In this document: positions 55,088 to 64,000 of the stretch, piece by piece
Numbering within the stretch: the stretch's first letter is position 1
How the letters are laid out: every line of letters starts with the position of its first letter
From: an uncultured Planctomycetota bacterium
GTDB lineage: Bacteria > Planctomycetota > Phycisphaerae > Phycisphaerales > UBA5793
NCBI GenBank assembly: GCA_900696685.1
Contig: CAADHA010000115.1
Span: 1-64,000 of the forward strand
DNA: 64,000 nt
Direction: 5' to 3'
Made by a program: the position numbers and the translations under genes
Notes under the pieces: generated by a model
What the model was told of the DNA's origin: nothing
The model's database searches: none
What the model saw: the letters and a program-made list of their open reading frames with translations, nothing else

Positions 55088-58000
55088 ATGCTGATCCTCC
55101 ACGCTAACTGGTCGAACCATCGGCTGGCATTCTGGGCGGAGTCAACAGAGACTCTCGTTCGTTCGGCCGGTGCTTCCGCCGTGGCGGCAGCGGATGCGCC
55201 GGCTGGCTCGGGAGGCGGAGAGGAGAAGGCGGGGGGCACACCCGTGCCTTCCTCAAATGGAGCAGTTGCGCCGGGCGGGCCGGGAGCGGCTCGGCGCGCG
55301 GCCTCCCATCCGTTCGCCGCGAAACCCGAGGAGATCGAACAGGCGCTGGAAGCGCTCTTCGGTGACGAGGCGGTAGCGGAGACGCTCGTCGTGCAACTGC
55401 CCGTGTGCGGAAGGCTGCCGCTTCCAAGCCCGGCGGCGCTCTTTGAGGCGGGGGTGGACGGCCCGGAACACGCGGCCGAGGGTCTGGCTCCTTGGACGGT
55501 ACCGGTCCTGTCTCTGCCTGCGGAGCGGGTACTTCAAGCGCTCAGTGCGATCGACCACGACGAAGATGAGTCGTCGTCTCTCCTGCGCCGTGGCGCTTCG
55601 CTGGACTTCTGGATTCGCGCGGGTCGTTTCGTCGCTGAACTCCTCGTCGCGCAACGATTCATCCCGACGCTCGAGCAGGACCTCGGCGGGAGCCTGCGCG
55701 GGCACTGGCGGCTGTGGCTGAGCGACGACGACGCGGCGCAGCGGTTCGCGCGCCTCGTGCGCTTCGCCCCGCCACTTGTGCGCGCCGTGGTCGATGGCGC
55801 GGCCGGAGACCCTTGGACGATCGTCGATGAGATGGTCAGTGACGTCGCCGACGCCGCCATTCGGCGCATCCTTCTTGAAGAGGGAATCCCCGAGGCGATC
55901 GAGGAGTGCGACGCACTCGCCGACCAGCACGTCGCCTGGCTCACAAGCCTCCTCGGGCGCGAGGGGCGCCTCACGCTGCCGGTCTCGACGGCAGTCCAGT
56001 TGATGCGGGGCGTGCGGCAGTGGTTGGGGCGGCTCTACGACGTCGGCCAGGGCCGCGCCTTCCGCCTGTGCTTCGAACTTGAAGAGCCGCCCGCTCAGCG
56101 TGACGAGAGCGAGTTGTACGCGCCCGGGCGCGACGTCACCTGGCCCCTGTCGCTTCACCTCCAGTCCGCCGACGAGCCGGGTGTGCGCGTGAGCGCGGCG
56201 GAAGTGTGGTCCTTCACGGGCGAGGTGTTCAGTGTCGGCGGGCTCCTGCTCGATCGGCCGCAGGACCTGCTGCTGGGCGAACTCAAACGGGCCTCCAAGC
56301 TCTTTGCGCCGATCGAGTCGGCCCTGAGCGAGGCGCATCCGATCGGCATCGACCTCACCACCGACCAGGCGTACCTGTTCCTGCGCGAGGTGAGGCGGGT
56401 GCTGGAGGAGTCGGGCTTCGGCGTTGTTGTGCCCGGGTGGTGGGACCGGCCCGAAGCGCGGCTTTCAGCGCGGCTGAAGGTCCACAGCGCCGACGTGGAT
56501 TTTGCTTCAGCCGGAGCCTCCGCAACCCACGCACGCGCCGCCATCGGACTCGACTCCATCATCCAGTACCAGTGGCAGGTGGCGATCGGGAACCACATCC
56601 TTACGCGCGAGGAGTTCGAGCGCCTTGCGCAGCAGCGATCGCCGCTGGTGCGCCTGCACGGCGAGTGGGTGGAGATCAGGCCGCGCGACCTGGCCGGCGC
56701 CCGCACGTTCTGGGAGCAGTCGGACGAAGGGGAGATGATGCTTCGCGATGCGCTGCGCCTGGCGTACGGCTCAACGCCGGAACGCGTGGGCCTGCCTGTG
56801 CTGGGAATGGACGCGGACGGCTGGGTGGGGCAACTCTTCGGGACCACGGCCGCCGGCGCCGATGCGCGAGCCATGCCCATGCTTCCCCAGCCCGAGTCGT
56901 TCGTGGGCCACTTGCGGCCGTACCAGGTCAAGGGGCTGAGTTGGCTCGCATTCCTCGATCGCTTCGGGCTGGGCGCGTGCCTGGCCGACGACATGGGCCT
57001 GGGCAAGACGATTCAACTCATCGCGCTGCTGCTGGCCGAGCGTGAGGCGGCGCGCAACTCGGCGGGTCCGCACACCGCCTCGGCCGAGAGCGCGGTGCCG
57101 CCGACGCTGCTCGTCGTGCCGACTTCGGTACTCGGCAACTGGGTGCGCGAGTTGCGGCGGTTTTCGCCGAGCCTGCGGGCCATGGTGCATCACGGCGTCA
57201 ACCGCGCCGTCGGCAAGGCCCTGATCGAGCACGCCCGCGCCCACGACATCGTCATTACAACCTACGCCCTTGTGCACCGTGACCGCGAGACGCTTGGGCG
57301 CGTGCCCTGGTGGCGCGTGTGCCTCGACGAGGCGCAGAACATCAAGAACCCGAGCGCGAAGCAGTCAGCGGCGATCCGCGGCCTGCCGGCCCAGCGGCGC
57401 ATCGCCCTCACGGGCACTCCCGTCGAGAATCGCCTGAGCGAACTCTGGTCCATCATGGATTTCCTCAACAGCGGCTACCTCGGCACGGCGCACGACTTCC
57501 GCAGGCAGTTCGCCGTCGGCATCGAGCGCTACCGCGACCAGGAGCGCGTCGGGCAGTTGCGTCATCTCATTCAGCCCTTCGTCCTGAGGCGCCTCAAGAC
57601 CGATCCGCACGTCATCGCCGACCTGCCCGACAAACTCGAGTACAAGGTCTACTGCTCGCTCACGCCCGAGCAGGCGCGGCTCTACGAGGCCACGGTCCAG
57701 TCAATGCTGAGCCAGGCCGACGCGAGCGAGGGAATTCAGCGCCGCGGGCTGGTGCTGGCCACGCTCGTCAAACTCAAGCAGATCTGCAATCACCCGTCCC
57801 ACTTCCTGCGCGACGCCGAGGAAGGCCGCCAGGGCGCCGTCACCGTCGCGCGCTCCGGCAAGGCGGCACGCCTGATCGAGATGCTCGAGGAAGTCGTGGC
57901 CGAGGGCGATTCGGCGCTTGTCTTCACCCAGTTCCGCGAGATGGGGCACCTGCTTGCCTCGATGGTCCGGCGCGAACTGGGTCTTGAGGCCCTCTTCCTC

Positions 58001-58438
58001 CACGGAGGCACGCCCATCGGCAAGCGCGAGCAGTTGATCGAACGATTCCAGATGCGAGACGGAACCTGCCCCGTGTTCATCCTTTCGCTCAAGGCGGGCG
58101 GCTTCGGACTTAACCTCACCGCCGCCAATCACGTTTTCCACTTTGATCGCTGGTGGAACCCGGCTGTCGAGAACCAGGCCACCGACCGCGCGTTCCGCAT
58201 CGGTCAGACCCGCGCCGTCCAGGTGCACAAGTTCGTCTGCTCGGGCACGCTCGAGGAACGCATCGATGCGATGATCGAACAGAAGACCGAACTGGCCGAG
58301 CACGTCGTCGGCGCCGGGGAGCAGTGGCTCACGGAACTGAGCACCGATCAGCTGCGCGAGGTGCTCGCCCTGCGCTACGAGGACATGCAATCGGCGGACG
58401 ACCTTGACGACTCGGCCGCGGAGGCAGCCGCGACATGA
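55088..58438 (+). CDS. SNF2-family helicase
   Basis: DNA-dependent ATPase of 1,116 aa that moves along or remodels double-stranded DNA. The N-terminal 590 residues are a bacterial SNF2-associated region (DUF3670-like: QYQWQVAIGNHILTREEFER, LVRLHGEWVEIRPRDL). The motor contains motif I LADDMGLGKTIQLIALLL (about 633), motif II VCLDEAQNIKNP (near 746), motif III ALTGTPVENRLSELWSIMDF, and the helicase C lobe with LKAGGFGLNLTAANHVFHFD and RAFRIGQTR (about 1040). It overlaps the SWIM gene by four bases. SNF2-SWIM pairs are common in bacteria. Confidence 0.94.
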   Translation: MLILHANWSNHRLAFWAESTETLVRSAGASAVAAADAPAGSGGGEEKAGGTPVPSSNGAVAPGGPGAARRAASHPFAAKPEEIEQALEALFGDEAVAETLVVQLPVCGRLPLPSPAALFEAGVDGPEHAAEGLAPWTVPVLSLPAERVLQALSAIDHDEDESSSLLRRGASLDFWIRAGRFVAELLVAQRFIPTLEQDLGGSLRGHWRLWLSDDDAAQRFARLVRFAPPLVRAVVDGAAGDPWTIVDEMVSDVADAAIRRILLEEGIPEAIEECDALADQHVAWLTSLLGREGRLTLPVSTAVQLMRGVRQWLGRLYDVGQGRAFRLCFELEEPPAQRDESELYAPGRDVTWPLSLHLQSADEPGVRVSAAEVWSFTGEVFSVGGLLLDRPQDLLLGELKRASKLFAPIESALSEAHPIGIDLTTDQAYLFLREVRRVLEESGFGVVVPGWWDRPEARLSARLKVHSADVDFASAGASATHARAAIGLDSIIQYQWQVAIGNHILTREEFERLAQQRSPLVRLHGEWVEIRPRDLAGARTFWEQSDEGEMMLRDALRLAYGSTPERVGLPVLGMDADGWVGQLFGTTAAGADARAMPMLPQPESFVGHLRPYQVKGLSWLAFLDRFGLGACLADDMGLGKTIQLIALLLAEREAARNSAGPHTASAESAVPPTLLVVPTSVLGNWVRELRRFSPSLRAMVHHGVNRAVGKALIEHARAHDIVITTYALVHRDRETLGRVPWWRVCLDEAQNIKNPSAKQSAAIRGLPAQRRIALTGTPVENRLSELWSIMDFLNSGYLGTAHDFRRQFAVGIERYRDQERVGQLRHLIQPFVLRRLKTDPHVIADLPDKLEYKVYCSLTPEQARLYEATVQSMLSQADASEGIQRRGLVLATLVKLKQICNHPSHFLRDAEEGRQGAVTVARSGKAARLIEMLEEVVAEGDSALVFTQFREMGHLLASMVRRELGLEALFLHGGTPIGKREQLIERFQMRDGTCPVFILSLKAGGFGLNLTAANHVFHFDRWWNPAVENQATDRAFRIGQTRAVQVHKFVCSGTLEERIDAMIEQKTELAEHVVGAGEQWLTELSTDQLREVLALRYEDMQSADDLDDSAAEAAAT

Positions 58439-59361
58439 CCTCCACCCCCTCCTCCCCATCGCCGAATCCGCGCCGCCTGCCTGATAAGCCTCGCCGCGTG
58501 CAGCGCGGGGTCAAACTCAGCCTTCGCGTTGATCGGCTCGGCACTCACCCGCTCACGCGGCGCTGGCTCGACGACGTCCGCGCATGCGTGAGTGATCAGG
58601 CGCTCTTCGATGAGGGCATCAGTTACGCTCGCCTTGGCCAGATCATCAGCCTTGAGGTCAGGCCCGGCCGCATCGAGTCGACAATTCAGGGACGCTGCGC
58701 CCGCGCCTACCGCTGGTCCATCGCCTGGCCTACGTTTGAGCAGGAAGCGTGCGAGCGAATCATCTCCTCGCTCTCGGGCGAAGCGCGCCTGGCGCACGGC
58801 CTGGGGGAGGGCGAGATCAGCCGCGAGCTGCTGGATGTGCTCGATGCGCACGCGATGGCGCTGCTCCCGGTCCGCGGCGCGCAGGGGGCGACGCCCACCT
58901 GCACCTGCCCTCAGGTGCGCGACGGCAAACTGACGTGGTGCAAGCACGCCGTCGCCGCCGCCCACCTCTTCGCCGAGCGCCTTGACGCCCAGCCTGCGCT
59001 CGCATGGACGATCCGCGGCGTTGATCCCGTCGAACTCGCCGAGCGCATCCGCCTCAAGCGCACGATCGACTCGGGCGCCGGGCCGGCGACGGCGCATCAG
59101 CCGCTCGATCGTTCGATTCTCGCGGTCGAACCGCAGCCTCTCGATTGCCTGATTGATTCGTTCTACGACCTTCGGCCGGAGATCGCCTCATTTGAGACGC
59201 GTCTGGCGCCGCCGGAAGTCTCGCACGTTCTGGTGCGCCGTCTCGGCCCTTCGCCCTTCCCCGAGAGCCGCTTCCGCATCCTCGGCCTGCTGTCCACGTG
59301 CTACGACCTCGTGAGCGGGCGGGTGATGAAGGAGACGCTCAACGGCGACGACGCCGACTGA
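58435..59361 (+). CDS. SWIM zinc-finger protein
   Basis: Protein of 308 aa, translated with the SNF2 helicase (ATGA overlap). The SWIM motif CTCPQVRDGKLTWCKHAVAA (Cys, Cys, Cys, His near residues 157-172) binds zinc and is thought to contact DNA or protein. The N-terminal part resembles a family domain (WLDDVRACVSDQALFDEGIS, RAYRWSIAWPTFEQ). The C-terminal 100 residues are unassigned. It probably works with the helicase. Confidence 0.88.
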   Translation: MTSTPSSPSPNPRRLPDKPRRVQRGVKLSLRVDRLGTHPLTRRWLDDVRACVSDQALFDEGISYARLGQIISLEVRPGRIESTIQGRCARAYRWSIAWPTFEQEACERIISSLSGEARLAHGLGEGEISRELLDVLDAHAMALLPVRGAQGATPTCTCPQVRDGKLTWCKHAVAAAHLFAERLDAQPALAWTIRGVDPVELAERIRLKRTIDSGAGPATAHQPLDRSILAVEPQPLDCLIDSFYDLRPEIASFETRLAPPEVSHVLVRRLGPSPFPESRFRILGLLSTCYDLVSGRVMKETLNGDDAD

Positions 59362-59412
59362 ACCTGAGGTACGAGAGACCGTCAGGCAAGTTGCATCGCG
59401 CAATCCTCACAC

Positions 59413-59534
59413 AAAAGGGACAGGTACGTTTATTCCGTTCCCGAATAAACGGGACAGGTACATTTTATCTGCTTGTATATCAAAGACTTACAGCCGATTT
59501 TCGTCCCGAAACAAATGTACCTGTCCCTTTTGTT
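59413..59534. repeat. REP cluster left of the RAYT gene
   Basis: Three copies of GGGACAGGTAC: forward at 59417-59427, forward at 59450-59460, and reverse at 59516-59526 (GTACCTGTCCC). The last two form a long hairpin with arms of about 18 bases. Confidence 0.92.
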
Positions 59535-59610
59535 TTGCGGGTCGTTTCTGGCGAACCGCATCTCTCGCTTGGGCCTCGCGAGGCTGGGTCGCCGGCGGGG
59601 CTTGTGACGG

Positions 59611-60288
59611 TCAGGAGGTCTTGGGCTGTCGGCCTCGTTCGCGAAAGGTGTGGTCTAAGCCGAGTGCTTGTGCGACGCGCGTGCTCCACTGGTCGGAGCC
59701 GAAGGGCCGTCCACGGTCGACGCTCACTCGCACCGTGTCGAGCTCCTTGTCGCTTTGCGGAGCGTTGACGAGACGGAGCCAGTTTCGGGGTTGCGCGACC
59801 GGCCAGGCCGTGAGCATGCGACGCTGTTCGTCATCGCCCTGTTGTCGAATCCATAAGCCAGACCAGGGCCAGTCTTCGGCCCGCTTGACCAGATTGGCGC
59901 GGAGCGCGTTGCGTTCGACGTATCGCGCCACGATGAGGAAATGGTTGTCCTGTTGGATGGGGAATGACTTGTAGCGACCCTGGTAGAGGTGGCCCGTGCC
60001 GTGGCACTCCCGATGTCGCTGCCATCGGCAGACGTGTGTCAACGTGAGGCGCTGCATCAAGGGCGCGAGGTCATCGTCGCTGCGCGGCCAGAGCAGCAGG
60101 TGCCAGTGGTTGGGCATGAGGCAATAGGTGAGCAGGCGGGCGCCTGGATGCTGGTCAAGGCATTCGCCCATGATGTGTTCGAACGCCTCGTAGTCATGGT
60201 CCTTCTCGAAGATGGTGCGTCGGCCGACGCCTCGATTGAGGACGTGGTAGACATAGCCGCCGGGCGTTCGTCGAGCGGTGCGTGGCAT
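59611..60288 (-). CDS. REP-associated tyrosine transposase (RAYT)
   Basis: Y1/HUH single-strand transposase of 225 aa. The ATG at 60288 begins MPRTARRTPGGYVYHVLNRG, the family start. The metal-binding HUH is in YCLMPNHWHLLLWPR (His-Trp-His near residue 70), and the Tyr region is GHLYQGRYKSFPIQQDNHF followed by VARYVERNALRANLVKRAED. All motifs are intact, so the enzyme may be active. Similar GGGACAGGTAC repeats lie on both sides. It moves or propagates REP elements in known systems. Confidence 0.93.
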   Translation of the reverse strand: MPRTARRTPGGYVYHVLNRGVGRRTIFEKDHDYEAFEHIMGECLDQHPGARLLTYCLMPNHWHLLLWPRSDDDLAPLMQRLTLTHVCRWQRHRECHGTGHLYQGRYKSFPIQQDNHFLIVARYVERNALRANLVKRAEDWPWSGLWIRQQGDDEQRRMLTAWPVAQPRNWLRLVNAPQSDKELDTVRVSVDRGRPFGSDQWSTRVAQALGLDHTFRERGRQPKTS

Positions 60289-60663
60289 GTGCGAGCGTAT
60301 TCCAACCCGCGCCCGCAAACAAGGCGAACCCGGCAAAAACAAACGGGACAGGTACGTTTATTTCCGTTCAAAATAAACGGGACAGGTACATTTTATGTCC
60401 TTTATTTCCAAGTCGTTACGCGATAAATCCGGTTGGCAATAAATGTACCTGTCCCGTTTGTTTTCTGGTTCGCTTGCTCGCTGCGACTTCGCGATCGCGC
60501 GTGCTGAGGGAGAAGTTCAACGGTGAAGACACGGCTTAATGATGTCTGCGCTGCCGAAGAAGTGCCTGCCCATTTGCGCCGCGCTGGAAAGCAGGCCGAG
60601 ACGAGAGACCGGATCGAGTCACTTGCGGCGCAGACATCAACAGACGAGGCGCGCGAGCGACGA
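60289..60663. other. Intergenic holding the right REP cluster
   Basis: The 375 bases upstream of the RAYT gene have no gene. The left part is the REP cluster at 60337-60466; the remainder, to the thioesterase stop at 60664, shows nothing. Confidence 0.5.
60337..60466. repeat. REP cluster right of the RAYT gene
   Basis: Same arrangement as the left cluster: forward GGGACAGGTAC at 60345-60355 and 60380-60390, and reverse GTACCTGTCCC at 60445-60455, with CGTTT next to the inverted pair. The two clusters mirror each other in spacing. Confidence 0.92.
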
Positions 60664-61152
60664 TCAAGCCAGGTACGCCGCCGCCACGCCGGGGTCGATG
60701 CGCTGCGGCCGCCGCGTGCTGCGCGACATGAGCACCCACACCGTCATCGCCCGGCAGATCACGGCCTCGTCGCGCGGGCGGCAGATGAGGTACCGCCGGG
60801 GCGAACTCGTCTTGTTGAATCCCTCGACCCACGTTGCCATCACGAGATCATCGCCTTCGAGCGCTTCGGCGAGGTAGTCGATCTCGTGCCGCCGCACGAA
60901 CCAGATCAGGTCGCGCTGCCGATGCCAGGCGTCGTCGAATCCAAGCGAAGCGCTGTGTGCGACCGCCATTGATTCGAGCCACTGCACGAAAGTCGTGTTG
61001 GGCACGTGGGGGATGACGCGGCTGATGTGCGCCGGGCCGACGGTCAGGCGGAGCGTGAAGGGATCGGGGCGCGGCGTGCCGAGCGCGAGCCAGTCGATGT
61101 CCTCGATCTTCGCGGGCGACGGCAGGGGCGCGATCTCGATCCGGTCGCTCAT
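60664..61152 (-). CDS. Hotdog-fold acyl-CoA thioesterase
   Basis: Protein of 162 aa with the 4HBT (YbgC-like) hotdog pattern: VIPHVPNTTFVQWLESMAVA (the D/N-containing loop), HRQRDLIWFVRRHEIDYLAE, then LVMATWVEGFNKTSSPRRYL. Such enzymes hydrolyse acyl-CoAs of short chains or aromatic acids; the substrate cannot be inferred. The ATG overlaps the DUF971 stop, so the two are coupled. Confidence 0.83.
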   Translation of the reverse strand: MSDRIEIAPLPSPAKIEDIDWLALGTPRPDPFTLRLTVGPAHISRVIPHVPNTTFVQWLESMAVAHSASLGFDDAWHRQRDLIWFVRRHEIDYLAEALEGDDLVMATWVEGFNKTSSPRRYLICRPRDEAVICRAMTVWVLMSRSTRRPQRIDPGVAAAYLA

Positions 61153-61526
61153 CCGTGTCTCTCGCGCACCACGGGAGACTCCAACGACTTACGCGACGCC
61201 TGGCGGGCCGGGTCGATCTCCACGAGATACTCCCACGAGTACAGCCCCGTGTCGTGACCGTCGCTGAAGTGAATCTTGATCGCGTAGTTTCCGACGAACT
61301 CGGCGTCCACGATGGTAAGCGGTTTGCCGTCGGACACCGCAGACGCGGGAAGGACCGTCAGCGGATTGCTCGCCAGTTGTTCGCGCAGGGTTCGGGCCTC
61401 GGCCGAGGGGGACCACTTGCGCAGGTACGTCACGGAATAGAAGGTCGTCGAGCCGTCCTCCCACTCGATGGTGAGGCCGCGATCGCGCTTGATGTCGAGA
61501 TGTCGGGGCCTGGCGATCATGGACAT
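61149..61526 (-). CDS. DUF971 protein (GBBH-like N-terminal domain)
   Basis: Protein of 125 aa resembling the N-terminal domain of gamma-butyrobetaine hydroxylase (DUF971): LTIEWEDGSTTFYSVTYLRK, ASAVSDGKPLTIVDAEFVGN, YAIKIHFSDGHDTGLYSWEY. The domain also occurs near Fe-S assembly genes; a metal-related role is possible. I choose the ATG at 61526; 61520 is equally possible. Confidence 0.85.
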   Translation of the reverse strand: MSMIARPRHLDIKRDRGLTIEWEDGSTTFYSVTYLRKWSPSAEARTLREQLASNPLTVLPASAVSDGKPLTIVDAEFVGNYAIKIHFSDGHDTGLYSWEYLVEIDPARQASRKSLESPVVRERHG

Positions 61527-61620
61527 TGGTCCGCCAGAGTTTAGCGCGGGCGCGCCCCGAGGCCGCCAAACCACCGTGCTGCGCGCATAGACTCCCGCGA
61601 TTTCAGCGAACGGAGCGCTC

Positions 61621-62520
61621 GTGGAACACTTCTCGGATCGGCTGCTCAATGCGATCGGGCACAAGGGCTCGCCTGCGTGCGTGGGGATCGACCCGGTGCA
61701 TGAGCGTCTGCCGGCCGAGTTGCGCCGGCGCATCGATGGCCCGCGCAGCGCTCTGGCGGCGATCAGCGAGTTCTGCTCGGTGGTGCTCGACGCTGTGGCC
61801 GATGCCGTCCCCGCCGTCAAGTTTCAGAGCGCGTGTTTCGAGCGCTACCGCGACGAAGGCGTCGAGACGCTTTCCGGCCTGATCGCCGATGCGGCCGACC
61901 TTGGACTGATCGCGATTCTCGACGCGAAGCGAGGTGACATCGGCCTCTCCGCCGAGCACTACGCGCGCGGCATCTTTGAACCGTGGATCGACCGCGACGA
62001 GTTGGCTCCGCGCCTGGCGGTCCCCGATGCGGTGACGATCAACGGCTACTTCGGCGCAGACGGGATTGAGCCTTTCTGCCGCGACGGGCGCGGCGCATTT
62101 GTCCTCGTGCGCACGAGCAATCCGGGTGGCGACGAGATCCAGCAGGCTCGGCTCGAGAGCGGCGAGACGGTCGCGGAACACGTGGCCGGCGTCGTTGATC
62201 GCCTGGCGCGCGAGCACATGGGGATGCTCGGCTACAGCGATCTCGGCGCGGTCGTGGGGGCGACGAAGCGATCGGAAATTGCCTCGCTCCGGGCGCTGAT
62301 GCCCCGGTGCATCTTCCTCGTGCCGGGCTACGGCGCGCAGGGAGGGGGCGCCGAGGATGTGCGCGCCTGCTTCAACCCTGACGGGCGCGGAGCGATCATC
62401 ACCGCCAGCCGCAGCGTGATCTTCGCATACGAGAAGGAGGCTGATCGTCCCTGGGCCGATGCCGTGGCGGACGCAGCGCATCGCTTTGCGCAGGAGATCA
62501 GCGAAGTTGCGACGCGGTAG
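61621..62520 (+). CDS. pyrF: Orotidine 5'-phosphate decarboxylase
   Basis: Last enzyme of UMP synthesis, cytoplasmic, 299 aa, starting at a GTG. It is the type 2 (longer) OMP decarboxylase: SPACVGIDPVHERLPAELRR, VKFQSACFERYRDEG, the catalytic Asp-Lys-Asp set in LIAILDAKRGDIGLSAEHYA (about 101-108), and the phosphate-binding LVPGYGAQGGGAEDVRACFN. Length fits the type 2 class (270-300 aa). Confidence 0.94.
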   Translation: MEHFSDRLLNAIGHKGSPACVGIDPVHERLPAELRRRIDGPRSALAAISEFCSVVLDAVADAVPAVKFQSACFERYRDEGVETLSGLIADAADLGLIAILDAKRGDIGLSAEHYARGIFEPWIDRDELAPRLAVPDAVTINGYFGADGIEPFCRDGRGAFVLVRTSNPGGDEIQQARLESGETVAEHVAGVVDRLAREHMGMLGYSDLGAVVGATKRSEIASLRALMPRCIFLVPGYGAQGGGAEDVRACFNPDGRGAIITASRSVIFAYEKEADRPWADAVADAAHRFAQEISEVATR

Positions 62521-62540
62521 GCGGGGTTCAAAGGGACGTC

Positions 62541-64000
62541 ATGCACACTGACTGGCTCAAGTGGAGTTTCCTTCCCGCGCTGCTGGTCGTGCTGGGCGTG
62601 CCCTTTGCGTTCCGGCCGCGGGGCGGGCCGGTGGATGGCGCCGCGCTGCGCCTGGTCATCATTACTCCGCACAACGAGCAGATTCGCACGGAGTTCGGCC
62701 TCGCCTTCGACCGCTGGCACCGCGCCACCTTCGAGGGGCGCGGCGTGGTCATCGACTGGCGCACCCCCGGCGGCACGGCCGAGATCCGGCGCCAACTCTT
62801 CGCTGAGTACGAGGCCGCGATCAAGCGCGGACCGATCGCACCCGGGTCCATGAGTTATGATCTGCTCTTCGGCGGCGGCAGTTATGAGCACGCGCAGGTC
62901 AAGCGGGCCGTGACCTGCACGCGGTCCGACGGCACGGTGCGCTCCGCCACCATTACGGTCCCCGTCGAATTCAGCGCTGAGCAACTTCACGAGTGGTACG
63001 GCGAGAACCGCGTCGGCCGCAACGTGCTCTACGACGAAGATCTGCACTGGTTCGGCACGGCGCTCTCCGGCTTCGGGCTGGTGTACAACCTCGATGTGCT
63101 GCGCGACCTCGGCGTGCCGGAGCCGCAGACGTGGAGCGACCTCGCCGACCCGCGCCTCATGGGATGGGTCGCGCTCGCCGATCCGGGCCAGTCCGGCTCG
63201 ATCGCGACGGTCTTTGACGTGATTCTCCAGCGCCTCGGCTGGCGCGAAGGCTGGCGCATCGTGCGCGAGGCGAGCGCCAACGCCCGGTACTTCGCCGACT
63301 CGTCGAGCAAGATCCCCATTGACGTGAGCCTGGGCGAAGCGGCGATGGGCATGTGCATCGACTTCTACGGCCGCACGCAAGCGCAGTTCATCCGCAACGC
63401 CGACGGCAGCGAGCGCCTCGGCTACGTCGATCCGCCGCGCCTCTCCGACATCGATCCCGACCCCATCAGCCTGCTCAACGGCGGGCCGAACCGCGACCTT
63501 GCCGTTCGTTTCATCGAGTTCTGCCTGAGCGAAGATGGTCAGGCGTTGTGGCAGTTTCCGCTGACGACTTCGGAAGGTGATCTCGGGCCGCAGCAGTTTG
63601 AGTTGCGCCGCCTTCCGATCCGCCGGGTCATGTACGAGAAGCACTTTGATCGCTTCGTCGATCGCGTTGATCCTTTTGCGCTCGCCGAACCGTTTGAGAA
63701 CTGGGACAGCAACGTGCGCGGGTTCATTGCGCCTCTTCTGGCCGCAATGGCGATCGACAGCCAGGCGGAGTTGCGGTCGGCGTGGAAGGCGATCAACGGG
63801 CGGTTGCCCGACGATCCCGTGCGGGCGGAGATGCTGCGGCTGTTTCACGACATGCCGACGGCCGTGCTGACCGAAGGGCGAGAGGTGTCGCTGGCGACGG
63901 CGGAGAATCTCGCGGCGATTCGCGCCGACTGGCGCCTCGCGCAGTCGCCCGAAGGAAAGGCCAGGGGGCTTGACCCGCTCAAGGCACAGAGGGACCGCAT
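62541..64000 (+). CDS. Extracellular solute-binding protein (3' end missing)
   Basis: Open from the ATG at 62541 to the window edge (486 codons, no stop). N-terminal signal-type helix (WLKWSFLPALLVVLGVPFAF), then a periplasmic binding protein fold of the iron(III)/sugar type: LRLVIITPHNEQIRTEFGLA, SYDLLFGGGSYEHAQVKRAV, LSGFGLVYNLDVLRDLGVPE, TWSDLADPRLMGWVALADPG, NGGPNRDLAVRFIEFCLSED. The transported solute is unknown. Transporter genes, if any, lie downstream of the window. It begins 20 bases after pyrF. Confidence 0.85.
   Translation, partial: MHTDWLKWSFLPALLVVLGVPFAFRPRGGPVDGAALRLVIITPHNEQIRTEFGLAFDRWHRATFEGRGVVIDWRTPGGTAEIRRQLFAEYEAAIKRGPIAPGSMSYDLLFGGGSYEHAQVKRAVTCTRSDGTVRSATITVPVEFSAEQLHEWYGENRVGRNVLYDEDLHWFGTALSGFGLVYNLDVLRDLGVPEPQTWSDLADPRLMGWVALADPGQSGSIATVFDVILQRLGWREGWRIVREASANARYFADSSSKIPIDVSLGEAAMGMCIDFYGRTQAQFIRNADGSERLGYVDPPRLSDIDPDPISLLNGGPNRDLAVRFIEFCLSEDGQALWQFPLTTSEGDLGPQQFELRRLPIRRVMYEKHFDRFVDRVDPFALAEPFENWDSNVRGFIAPLLAAMAIDSQAELRSAWKAINGRLPDDPVRAEMLRLFHDMPTAVLTEGREVSLATAENLAAIRADWRLAQSPEGKARGLDPLKAQRDR

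Overview
The window is high-GC chromosomal DNA that most likely comes from a planctomycete, probably of the Phycisphaerae. This is an inference from gene content. Supporting features are PEP-CTERM-type surface proteins, several small membrane proteins carrying a CPxCGYxLTGLxExxCPECG zinc ribbon, a DUF2961/GH172 glycoside hydrolase with a lipoprotein-rich diderm gene set (LptE- and BamD-like proteins), a long HppA pyrophosphatase, and a poly-acidic protein next to a conserved small protein and ribosomal protein S21. No rRNA was seen and there is one tRNA (Lys).

Layout. 0-14 kb: housekeeping and envelope genes (asnB, GH172 enzyme, DUF3553 protein, zinc-ribbon membrane protein, ald, a secreted 531-aa protein, trxB, BamD-like and LptE-like envelope assembly proteins, ftsH, FMN reductase). 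14.3-19.5 kb: a tail-less phage-like head module (portal, scaffold-like protein, SU10/DUF5309-type major capsid, a 215-aa protein, a holin-like membrane protein, a lipoprotein). 19.5-30.2 kb: efp, a transglutaminase-like protein, a cysteine desulfurase carrying repeat-derived in-frame inserts, and a complete mrpABCDEFG Na+/H+ antiporter operon. 30.3-33.7 kb: a NYN protein, a PEP-CTERM protein, a zinc-ribbon protein and a Cro/CI-S24 repressor. 34-38.5 kb: a tightly coupled six-gene operon (HTH, ABC ATPase, GNAT acetyltransferase, ParB-like, small terminase-like, large terminase). 38.5-44.8 kb: membrane proteins, acidic protein, rpsU, hppA, a dead transposase flanked by palindromes, DUF1801. 44.9-54.5 kb: a PEP-CTERM gene with an internal stop, secreted proteins, dienelactone hydrolase, a two-component system, BON protein, obgE, HDOD protein. 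55-64 kb: tRNA-Lys, SNF2 helicase plus SWIM protein, a RAYT transposase with its REP sequences, thioesterase, DUF971, pyrF and the start of a solute-binding protein.

How the parts fit. The most unusual content is the phage-like DNA. Head genes and packaging genes sit about 15 kb apart on the same strand, separated by core genes. No integrase or tail genes are visible. The packaging operon opens with a helix-turn-helix gene and lies opposite a Cro/CI-S24 repressor across a control region with several inverted repeats. This resembles a domesticated phage or gene-transfer-agent-like element rather than an ordinary prophage. The ABC ATPase/GNAT/ParB trio next to the terminase could modify DNA or control packaging; that is a hypothesis. 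A second theme is cation energetics: an Mrp antiporter with a histidine-rich loop and an enlarged membrane pyrophosphatase of the K+-dependent type. A third theme is invasion by small palindromic repeats: REP/RAYT pairs, a dead transposase between palindromes, and repeats that became protein-coding in the cysteine desulfurase.
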